Shown: one piece after another, positions 24,901-36,900 of the stretch | Layout: each line of letters starts with the position of its first letter | Numbering within the stretch: position 1 is the stretch's first letter | Source: Gibbula magus | Lineage: Eukaryota > Mollusca > Gastropoda > Trochida > Trochidae | NCBI GenBank assembly: GCA_936450465.1 | Contig: OW388300.1 | Coordinates: 43,370,358-43,434,357, forward strand | Reading direction: 5' to 3' | Length of the DNA: 64,000 nucleotides | The notes under the pieces: generated by a model | What the model saw: the letters and a program-made list of their open reading frames with translations, nothing else | Databases searched by the model: none | Told to the model about the DNA's origin: nothing | Translations under genes and position numbers: made by a program

Positions 24901-27900
24901 AAAAGTTAACTTTAGGTATCTTCATAATCCTTGTACCATATTAAATGGAATGACAGCACAAAAAGTTGCAAAAATGTCAAGCATATATTTAGCCCAAAGG
25001 CACTTTTTCAATATTTTCAATGATTCTATTCTCCAGGCTTCTGTCAGATGGTAGCAAGGTGAGCACGAAGAGCACGGCGGGCACGTCCCAGCTGAGTTCT
25101 CTCATACAGGACACTCGCAGTCAGACTCTCGCAACTGTCTCCGAGAGGGACTCACAAAATGATGGGTCAGAAGCTGACGCCAATGAAAGAGAGATCAGTC
25201 TCGACACCAGTCAGTCAGAGGAGTTACCTCCCTTGCCAAGTCTCCCTAGACATGGTTGGTATTGCTAAGCCGAGGACATTGATTTCTCTGTGAAAATTAA
25301 TTTATTTTCAGATGATTTTAAATTTCTAAATTAATTTGTAACACATCTTTGTTCGTACAAATTTTGAGGAGCTAGTTGAAATGGCCATTGAGGTAAAAAA
25401 CTGTCGAAGTCTTGAAAATATTTACCTGAAAATTTAAAAGAGTCGAATGTTAACTGGTATTACCGGTATATTACTTCAGTCTCATGTCCTCTGTTATCAG
25501 CTACGCCCAGAAAGGAAGATGATGAGATGGGGGTCGCGACCCCTGACCTGGTAGTGATGAAGGCTGACGATGACCTCCTGAAGGTGGAGGGGGAGGGGTT
25601 TATGGGACAGTACTCCCCTCTTAGTAGAGCTAACCTGGAGGAAAAGCTGACTCTGGAGTAAGTGAAGAATACCATAGAGATGTGTAATTGTTAGTCTCAG
25701 AGCTCTGTCTGAAAGTCAAGTCAATGTTGGTAAGCCAAAGTCATCCTCCTTTTCAGTGAAATTTTGGGTTATTAAAAAGTTAAAAATTTGGTAGATCACT
25801 CTAACTTTCAGATTTGTTATGTATTCAATCTTCACTAACCGTTTCACCACTAAGAAACCTGACATAACAGGTTTACGTGCCTAATTTTAGGCATGTAGTG
25901 GTGAAATGGTTAATGGCAATAGACAAAGAGATTATTACCCAAGGAAGTGTGTATGACTTTTACGAAATGAGTGTGAATTTTGTTATTGCCCGAGTGAGAG
26001 CGAGGGTTAAACATAACCTTGCATGAATTTCGTAAAAGTCATATGGCACAACTTCAAGTCTTATAATTTCTTTATTACCCATTTTATTCTGTTTGATTCA
26101 TGTAAAAATAGTTAGGAAACAGTCCAGTTTGCTAGCTACAGTGACGTCACAAACAATGTAATATGGGAAGTCGCAGTGAAACAATGGTTGCTAGGCAAAC
26201 ATGATATGTGCACATGTGCTTATTTCAATCAGATTAATTCGGTTATTTTCAACCACATGGATAATGAAAGTGAAAGATTATTTGTAACATTAGTGGTATG
26301 TAACTCAGTAGGTATGGTTGGATTATCTCCCCTTCAGAAGAAAGTGCCACAATTTTGCATGTTAATAGTTCTTCTATATCTGTTCGTCAATATCATTTAA
26401 TAGATAACTTTGATAAGAGTTTATCAGGCAGCAATCTCCATTCAATTGAGCAAAACTTTAGTTATATCTCGCAATTGAGCGATAGGGAATCATATATTTT
26501 ACACTGTACCTTTTTGAAGTAATTTTCATGATTCAAGTGATATGTGTATACTATACAAATTTTCCATTTCCATTCAACTTATTCTTATTTATTGAGACAA
26601 AAAATTCAATGACTCTCGCAAAAATAATTTGTTCCTGCGCCTCCCTAATAGTGTAGGCCCCCTTAGGATAATTTATATTTCTATCCATTTGCCTCACTGT
26701 ATATTGTAAGTGTCGCTACTTTTGTCGACAGCCATGAGTTCCAGCAGGCACTGAGAGAGCAGGCGGAGTTGATGAGGGTAGCGGTGGAGGAGGTGGAGCA
26801 GTACTGTGAGTACAACAAGTGGCTCAACCAGATCCACCAGTACTGTCAGCGCTGGACCAACACTTCCGTCAAGGAGTTCAAGGGGGCTGCTGCCTTCGCC
26901 ATAGAGGTTAGGGACCTTAAGTTGTCAGTCTTGTTTCCAGGTCACTAGACCTGGCGTTCTTCTTGCACTGAGGCTAAATGGAAAAATGTTTCTTGGGCAT
27001 TGGCACATCACTTTAATTTGTGTGTATGGCAGCTTTTTATTGTCATTCAAACAAATTAGTAAGGAATAAGAAACTTTTGAAAAAAATGTGCCCAAAAAAC
27101 ATTTAACTTTTTTATGCGCCTAACATATCCACATGAAATATGGCTGCCTCCCACGCTTAAGTTTCTACCTTGTAAGTTTCTTAATATTCTACCTTGAATA
27201 GAATGGAATCTTTCCAGGCACATTTTGCATTTTAACTTTGTAGTGTTGATCAAAAGTCAAGATAATTTTAACCTCAGTAGTTAGGTTTATCATTTACATG
27301 TTTTGATACAGTTATTATAGTTTATAAATGTTTTTGTACAACAAAGACTAAATGAAGTTTTAATAATTATTTTAACAATAATTACCATGCTGTTATTGAC
27401 AAAGCAAAATGTTTAATCCACAGCAACGACTGACAGAACTTCGGCAGTGGTCGGAAAAGGTTCGTAACTTTGACAAGAACTTTGTGACAGAGAATGGCAT
27501 GCTGTATGTGGACTGTTCAGCAATACACGAGGGTTTGTTGCCACGTCTTGACGATGTGTATCAGGAACTCATCACCTTTGTGTCGGACGAGGGTCGTAAT
27601 CTTGCTCGGTCCTTCTGCGAGGAGATGGTCACCGTACTGCAGGTTAGATTGAAACTTTTTTTCTTAGTCTGGCTTGGACTTTACATGTTAGTTAACGTAA
27701 TCGTGTAAAGCTTTGTGTCACAAAAGGGATATGTTTTTAGTTATTCAGGGCTTACATGCTCAAATCACTCTTAATGTTAAAGGACTCTGCATCGAGGATA
27801 AAAACTATACCAGTTTTATTTACCAATGCTGATTAGCATGTCTGATAACAAGTCACGGACCCTAATTTCAGACAATTGAAGTAATTGGTAATAACACAAC

Positions 27901-30900
27901 ACCATGTAAACAGTGAGGGGAAGCGCAACTTGTCAGCAGACATGAAAATCAGCATAGGTTGGTAAATGTGATATTTATCTTTGACGCAGTGTCCCTTTAA
28001 GGGCACCTTAGATTGTTATAACATTCAGCACCATCACCTGCAGTTGCAGATCAAGTGGGGTTCCCCCCACCTTTTTAAAAAGTACCCCCCCTTCAAAATT
28101 TCTGGATCAGCCACTGTCCTGTTGTTTGTTGTCTCTTGTCTGTCATTGTATGTCTTTCATCCCCAACAAAATCAACTATAATTGCCCATGAAGCTGAAAA
28201 TGCGAAAAAAAAATTCAGACTCACTAATGGTTACATATTTGGATTTAAATTCCTGCAACAGATGTCTGAGAATCTTGACATTAAAATTAATTTTTTTCTT
28301 CTGTTGTACTTGTAGAACATGAAGGACAAAAGGTCGACAGTTGATGCATTTGCGGTGTTTGCGAAGAACTTCCACCAATACAAGAAGAACACAACTACGT
28401 ACCAGCAGCGGGTCGAGTACATCAAGTCTCTATATGAGGTCAGTATTATACAATTAATAACTTATGGTGAGGTCATTATGTGAAATACAAGGACTCAAGA
28501 CCTGACTCTCAGGGTGGTCTGACCTGACCGAGGCCGCAGGCCGAGGTGAGATCACACAGCTGAGGGAGTCAGGTCCAAGAGTAACCTGTTTTGGGTTGCT
28601 ATGGTCTCTGTTGTGCAGTATTTTGGATATCTCCTCATCTGTCAAATCAGCGAACAAGTTCAGCTGAGGCAATCTTGGTAGCGAATGTCAAAACAAACAG
28701 TCACATGACAAATCACAATTGCCCTATAAGAAGTAAATCCACTGTGATCTTGATCAACTGTTTATAAATTCCTTATGGACTGATAAGTCCAATACGAGTC
28801 CTCATCACCATCTACTTGACGTGTTGCAGGTGATCCGGATGAGTTACCGCCAGCTGAACGCGGACGAGGAGAAGCTGGAGGAGCAGGTGTGGGCGTCCTG
28901 GGAGGCGTTCCTCATGCAGATGCAGGAGGCCTCGGAGTTCGTCAACATACAGACTCCTCTCATGACTCAACAGCTCGAGGACACTTACCAGGTGGGTCTC
29001 CTCACTTTGAACAGATATGTAACGATCAAGATCAGTCATGTAGATAGAGGATATCTGTCTTTTCTTGACTAATACCATGTTTATCTCATCGTTTGAGGTA
29101 GAAAGGTTATACTTTTATGAGTGGCACAGCCACGAGTGTATATATATAACTTTTCTACCTCACGAGATGAGATAAACATGGTATTTGTCAAGAATTGACG
29201 GATATTCTATTTATTATATGATGTTATCCTTGTAATTATGTCCGAAAAGGATCTCCTAAACATTTGATAAGATCCTGACATATGGAAAATTTGCAACAAC
29301 AATATTATTTACACATGGTTGTCTTATATCTTATTAGTGAGTGTTTGTTGTGTAGCCAGTTTCACCCGTGATTCATTTGTGTTCATGTGTTCATGTGTTC
29401 ATGTGTTCATGATATTAGATATTTCACTCAGTATTATTCCTCTTCTTAGAAATGTGTTTATGTAATCAATATAAATTCTATTGTGCATTATACTATCACT
29501 ATTGGTACAGCGTTTAGCTCATGCTAAAACAAAGAAACAACAACAGGAAGCTCTACAAAACCCAAGCCTCATTATGGTATCCATTGTGTTTTGTGACTTG
29601 TATAAAAGGAGAGTGACGCAAAGGCAGATAACTCTTATTTTACTACTATGCTTCTGCTATTGACTATGATGCCAAGTTACCATTATGTAGTATAGTTTTA
29701 CAGGGATTTGACTTGATTTGAGTTTTTTTCAATGTAATTCTGCTTTTACATGAAGTGATGTGGATTTACCTAACTTGTTTATGAATATGATTACGTTTCA
29801 GTTATTTTATTGTTTCTGCATGAAGTATTACTAATATGAGTGATGTATGTTTTTGATGTGAATGATTAAAACGTGTTGAAACTAAAGGAGAAGTTAAACT
29901 TTCACATTGTCAAAGTTTTATAGTGCTGTCTGTTACTATATAAATAAGTAGATCTATACCACATCGCAAACAATAAGTTGCAAACAGGATAAAAATGTGA
30001 ACATGAAAATGAGGTTAATTTAAACTATGCAGGGTTTATCCAAATCCCTTTCTTATAATGAATGTATGCCAATTTCACAATGTTGAAGAGTAATTCATAA
30101 ATAGAGACGTCAATAATTGAACCAAATAAAAAAATAATTACGCTCCATTGTAATTATGTTAGGACATCCCTCTCCCTCTCTTTAACTCTTATTCCTGTTG
30201 CTGAAGTTACAGCGTTTACACAGTTATATGCAGTATTCTAACTGACATTTGGTGATTAGACTGAGGTAATCAGACACCTCTGTGAACGTATTTCAGCGTC
30301 TGGAGAAGGAAGCTCGAGAGTTATCTGCCCAGGCTACGAGTGGGATATTTCTGGATCCTGACAACAACCCTATGAAGATACTCAAAGTCATGAAGGACGT
30401 GAGTGGGATTTACTTTCAACTGGATAACAAATCATCTGAATGAATTTGCATTGCAAATATTGAGTAACGTCAAGTAGAATGTGGGATTTGTAACGAAACA
30501 ACTATTTGCTTGTTACTTTAATATCTACAACTTTCTTACCAGACACAAACTAACCCTTACGTTGCGTATATATATTTTACCCTTTTTAGCCCCTGTGGCG
30601 GAATTTACAGGCTCGCAGCTCGCAGCAGTAGTTTGAGCTTAGGCACTAACGAGCTCTGCTGGCGGAATTTCCAGGCGGCGATTCCGGTACCGTTTTTACG
30701 AAATATACCGCATCTACATGGCGAATACGGGCTATATACGGGCGTTGAATACAAATTCAAGTCGCGGCACCCGTACACAAATGGTTGCTTTATACCCGCA
30801 TCTTTGAATTATTTTTTTACGATTTTTCTTTACTTTTCTATTACTTTGTAAAGATTGTCTTTAATTCGGGCCTTATAACATCATGAATTTGGAGCGCGCT

Positions 30901-33900
30901 ACTGAAATTTTTATATGGACTTGAAGACCAGATGTTTGTCTTTACAATGATATAAAAAATATTAGAATGCGACCTATGGTTATAATTCTATTGTCATCTA
31001 AAGTTTGTCTTTATTTCCAGCTTTATGAAATCAAAACTCCTGAGCACGCATATTGCGAAATTTATATGTGCTTGTAGATAGTTTATTCCTCTTTACAATG
31101 ACGTAAAAATTATTAGAATACGACTTATGGTTCAGAAAATATAACCAACCAAAGGAGAGTGACGCTACCCCGACAGTACCACGTGAATGGTCCCGACGCG
31201 CACCAAGTTACTGGCACTGCTTGGTCCCCCCGGGACTGTGCTAATTACAGTACCGTTACCTCCTCGAGACCTCCTCGAGACCTCCTTGAGGGTGCCAGAG
31301 CCGAGCGCGCGTGGAACTAATGGGTACTAATGAGCACAGCATACATTAATCACCGCGGCGAACGCAATACATGTTGCGCGGTGTAAAGTTTGTCTTTATT
31401 TCCAGCTTTATAAAATCGTAAATTATTTCGCGCGCATGCGAAACACGTATGTACTTGAAGACAATTTATTCCTCTTTACAATGATATAAAAATTATTGGA
31501 ATACGTCAAATGGTTCGCAATATATGAAGAGCGTAAGGAAGGCACCCCCAGTACTTAGAAAATTCATTTTTGAAAAACTAACTTTTTGCGACATCTGGCG
31601 CATCATTTGCCGCATGTTTATTTTTCGCTGCGCATATACATATGATACATGGAATTGAAGACAATTTATTGCTCTTTACGATGATGTAAAAAGAAAAAAA
31701 ATGCGCAACTTCGTTCGGAAGCTATAGCGTGCCAAATGAAGGTACCCTCGGTACTTTGAGGCAACTTTTTGACTATCGCGCATATCGGGGCACGTGCCGC
31801 AACTTTAGTTTTTCGTGCGCATGTATAAATTTTATATTGAATCAAAGCCGAATCTTTCCTCTTTACCCCATGTAAGTTTTATGAAAATCGGCCACCCGGT
31901 TCAGCATTTATGGGTGTTTTTTATGATGCGGTTCTGGCTGAACTTCCAATGAAAGCTCGCATTCACTTTCTCTGTCTCTTTGATAAAATAAAGAATATTT
32001 TATTTGCAATGACATGTATTACAATGAAATTACAATGCATTTATGTACAAATATACACAATATTTACCTGCGGTTGTGCGCAGAACAGCTTTAGGGACCT
32101 AACAAGGTATGTATATAATGTGTATATACTAGTCCACACTTCGGCTCTCTTTACTTTCAATTTTCTTCTTCTTCATTCCCTTCTTCATTTCTTTCTTTTT
32201 CCGTGGCAGTGATGTAAGCCCTGGAATAGTCAGTGGCGGTGTGGTACAGTTTGAAGCATGGTGCGGCGCACAGAGAAACATTACAATCTGTACATTCATA
32301 AGAAGACTCTCTGCCTACTCGTTTTTTCTTCCTTGCTGGCCCATTGCCTTCTTCAATCTGTTTTGCGAGGACGGCGCGTTTTGCCTTAGAGCATACCACA
32401 CACATCCTTGTGACGTTTTTCTTCCTTCCGACAGGCTCAATCTTCGTCGGAAAGTGACGTCCATGAAGACGAGTGACACTCTCGTCGCTCGTGCTCGGCC
32501 GACCACGGGGACGTCTGCAAAGTGATGGAACTTGTTCCTTGTCCGCAAATGTTACTATATGTTGCGCCAAAGCCTTCCTGTATTCCCGACTTGTTTTTAG
32601 AAGTTTATCTTTGCTGTATTCTTTATAAACGATGTAAGAGTTCAACATGGCAACGTTGAGAACGTGAAACCAAACCCGTTTCCACCACTTCAGGGTCTTC
32701 ACTCGGAACGGCGTGTACGACAACATCTGGTCGGCCCGATCAACACCTCCCATGTACTTGTTATACGTTGTTACAATGCGCGGCTTGAGAACTGGTTCCC
32801 CTGTTGCCCGGTTCTTCTTCCCTGTTTGTTCAAGTTGTGTATCTTCAACAGTAGACATGAGAAGCACTGATTTTCTATCTTCGTAGCGAAGAACGAGTAG
32901 GCCATGGTTGTGAGAAACTGTCATGTCCCCTTGCTTGGCTTTCTTTTTAGGTTTCTTGACTGAATCAGGAAGTCCCTTTCGATTGGCTCTCAACGTCCCC
33001 GTGGCACCTATTCCCCGCTCCCACAAATTTATGTACAGATTTGTGGACGAATAGTAGTTGTCCATAAAGATGTGATGCCCCTGTCCAACGTAGTCGTTCA
33101 CCAAGTCCATGACTACATCATAAGTTTTGCCACCTTCAGAAACCGGTTCATTCGTTTTTCCAGTGTAGAGTTTGAACTTGCAAACGTATCCGTTGTGCGA
33201 GTCACACAACATGAAAGCCTTTATCCCATACTTCTTAGGCTTGTCGGGAAGATAAACTTTGAAAGATAAGTTACCTTTCCAGGGCACCATGCCCTCGTCG
33301 ACTGAAATGTTTTGATGCGGTTTATACACTCTTGAAAAACAGTGAACTATCCGGTTATACAAGTGTCCCAGTTTATTTATTGGTGAAAAGCACGGGGTGT
33401 TACGGCCCGGCATCCTCCTGTTGTCAGCCAAGTGTAGGTAGGTTATAAGAAGCCAAAACCTGTCTCGGGGCATGCACTTGGTGAAGAAAGGCGTTGAGGT
33501 AACATCACTTGTTGACCAGTAATCAGCAAAGTTTCTCTGCACAACCAATGACATGGCAATTGTCATGGCTACAAATACCTTCATCTCTTCTGCATTAGTG
33601 TCTTGCCACTGTTGCATTCTTGAACGGGGTCTTAGAATTTTGTCCTCCATTGCTTGTTTGAAATATCTATTGGATTCCGTTGCCATATCCTCATAGTCAT
33701 CATTATGTATAAACAAATTGAAAAGGTCAATAGGTTCAGGGTTCTCAGGAAGTTCTATGAACTGGCGCAACCCAGTTTGACCAGTGAAAGGCAAGTTTAC
33801 ACGTGGCCGCGGACCATCCACCCACTCATCAAACGTCTGTGAATTATCATGATTATATTGTGGTATTTCGGCAAACTCCTCCTCAAAACCACTAAAGTCT

Positions 33901-36900
33901 TCTTCGGTGGAATTACCGGCGGCTAGAATCTTTCTGGCAATCTCTGTCTCTATATCACTCAGAGCATCTGTGTCACCATGTTCACTATCTATTACAGTGT
34001 CCCGATCATATGCATCATCACTGTCTAAACCACTGCTACCATCAATCGTCAGTTGACTCCATATCAGAGGCTTCATCAGCATGGATCTCGTTGATGAAGT
34101 CGTCGTCGCTTGAAACGGCTTCAAAGCTGCGTGTCCTAGTATGCAACGCCCTAGGCCGTCGCAGGGCCTTGCGTCCACGTCCGCGCAGCATTCTGCTTCA
34201 ACCTGTAAATGATTGAAAATGCGTTAGATGTATGCAACATATAACATGTGATTAGAGACAATAAACATACAGAGATAATGAATGTGAGCTTCATGGACGT
34301 TCATTTGCCAGTTTCAGAACCTCCCGGCGCATCTAGGACGACTGCGCCGCAAGCGCCGACGGCTTCTGACATCGCGCCGATTTTTCCGACGCATATGTCA
34401 AACGGACCATTTTCTGATTTCCTCGGCGACGTGTAGCACCGGGCGCGAGGCCCGGAAAATAAACTACTATGTCAGGGAAGCTCGGGTTGTCAGTTGCCGA
34501 ATGACTTCTCTTTTCGAGAAGCAGAGCATCCAAGGAGCGGTCTCTCGAGGCGGAGCCCGGACCCATGGGAGCATACTCCCATGCTCTCCGGGAATTCCCG
34601 TCCCCGTCTTCCGCGGCGGACCCCGGATTCAATCGCGGGACAGGTTTCCCATGTTCTCTTTTGAGAACGAGAGACTCCGAGGAACAATCCTATGGGACGA
34701 ACCCCGGATTCTATTGGGAATGGGTTCCCATGCCCTCTCGACATATATAGCAGAAACCTTCATACCTCGGAATGACACGAACCTTTATTTCAAAGTAGAA
34801 AAAAAATAATAATTTGCACAAAAAGTTTGGGGGGTGGCGACCAAAAGCGGGGGGGTCCGCGCACCCCCCGGTAGATATTTATACTTGTGGGTCGGTCCCG
34901 AAGATGACGGACCACGCCCATGTTCATGGGAATTTTTTCTCATTATGTCATGGCGAATCCCGTCGGAAATTCCCCTGCTCACGAAAAAACTAATACCTAA
35001 AAAAGTAATTGTGATACAAAAGAACTTTGGTAATAAAAGTGGTGAGGAATCAAATTCTCCATCTGCTCAGTTCAGTCCGCTACACATATAAATAATTCTT
35101 CAAATCTTATTGAATGAAACGTCTTTTATTCAATAATGTAAAAGATAAAATAATAAATTCAATTCAAATGGTTTGGAAAGGTGCGCCCTCGCATTTGAAT
35201 TTTAGAAATAAAAACCTTTCGCAAATGGCATCAGTAACAAAAATGTTCACGCATTTTTAGAAACTCCGAAAAGTGAAATATTTTCCTGAGAAAATATTCC
35301 CACGAAAAGGCTTTTCCCCGAGCGGCGGGTCCCGTACTCAAATATATTTTCACTTTTATGTTATATTTTTTTTTCCAAAACTGGAAACAAAATTCCGTCA
35401 TGACAGTTGTTCATCGTTTATAAAGCTCTATATTTGCGTATCAAAAGAACAGTATTTTAGTTATATATTATCATACTTCTTCACTTATGCGTACATCAAT
35501 ATTGCGGCTCTTCGCGCATGCATAGTTCTTCCCAAAAACATGCGCATTATATTTGGAATTAAAGACAATGTTTTTCTCTTTACAATGATGTAAAAATTAT
35601 AAAAATCGGACTTGCGGTTCAAAAGTTATGAAGTGCGAAAATTATACCTTTTGGCGCGGCGCTTTGCGCATGCAGAGTTCTTCCCGAAAACATGCGCATT
35701 ATACATGGAATTGAAGACAATGTTTTTCTCTTTACAATGATGTAAAAATTATAAAAATCGGACTTGCGGTTCACAAGTTATAAAGCCCGTAATGATGGTA
35801 TATGCTAAGAGCGCCACTTATTCAAAGCCGAATATCACCTTCTGCGCGACACCTGGCGCATCAAAAGTTATTGCCGAAAATACACGTATTTTATATGGAA
35901 TTGAAGACAATTCTTTTATCTATATACTGATAAAAAAATTATGAAAATATCCCAAGTAGTTTCTTAGAAATAGAGCGCCGAGGCATGTTGGGGTAAATGC
36001 GCCACATGTATCAAAATTCAAAAGTGCGAAAGTCGGCTATCTCTGTGCGATTGCTGTATTTTCAGTTATGTTAGCGCAATTGCGATTTTTATATGGGAAT
36101 AAAGGCCATTCTTTCCTCTTTATTTTGGTATAAAAAAAAATGAAAACAACCAATTGGTTCATATGATACGAAGTGCGAGAGAAAGGTAGCTTATCGCAAT
36201 ATCTTCCCGTAATTAGAAGCTATCTGCCCATGTGGCGAGATGCGAGACAGATAAGCATAGGCTATCTGCCCATGTGGCGGGATGCGAGACAGATAAGCCT
36301 GTACGGGCCTATCTCACCCCGGGGCAGTGCAGACACTTAGGTGCTAATTAGCCGCCGGGCAGTGTAGCCATCGGAGCGAAGCAGGACAAAATTGGCCTTT
36401 TGTAAAGCTAATTATCGATGGGTTACGGGTCAACAATGCACACGCAAATTGGTGTGAATTTTGCTGGACGTTCTGACCAGACACTGAAGAAAGTTTTATT
36501 CTCATTGCGGGCTGCGAGGCATAAATACAGCCATTCTCATGCAGCGAGTCGCGGAAACAATCGACTCGAGACCCGGTATGGCAGATAGCACAGTACATAG
36601 ACAGCCGTGAATTATTCTAAGTAAGCGATCCGGGATCCGTATACAGACACCTCGGAATCGCTTATAGCCCGCCCGGATAATTCCGGGACCCGCATGTTAA
36701 GGGTTAGCATATCTGTCAAATGCAATGATATCCTGTGATTTTATTCGAATGTTCAAATTCTTATTCTTACTTGTATCCTCGTTTTTGTGTTTGTATTTAT
36801 AACTCTCATGCTGACTTCAGTTTCTGATTTCTGATTACTGATTACTGATTTCTGATTCTGAATACTGATTTCTGATTTCTGACTTCTGACTTTTGTCAAT

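Larger units (their letters stand above)
30554..36703 (-). mobile_element. piggyBac transposon, 6.15 kb
   Basis: Left end CCCTTACGTTGCG and right end, reversed, CCCTTAACATGCG form a short imperfect TIR. They are flanked by CTAA (30550-30553) and TTAG (36704-36707), each one substitution from TTAA. The transposase is on the minus strand (34191-32157). The outer 1.3 kb at left and 1.1 kb at right carry nine degenerate same-direction repeats, plus small tandem hairpins near the right end. The element is much longer than common 2-3 kb piggyBacs. It sits in dynein intron 24 and is antisense to the host gene. Confidence 0.75.

Noticed and set aside
24865..24955. Duplicated CATAATCCTTGTACCA word giving an open frame
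   Set aside because: Only a ~30-bp word repeated once in an intron; too small to interpret.
26176..26400. 74-codon ORF after a TGACGTCA repeat
   Set aside because: No recognisable domain and lies in an intron next to repeat sequence.
34333..34809. Several overlapping GC-rich ORFs upstream of the transposase
   Set aside because: They run on both strands over an internal tandem repeat, with no family resemblance; GC content explains the lack of stops.
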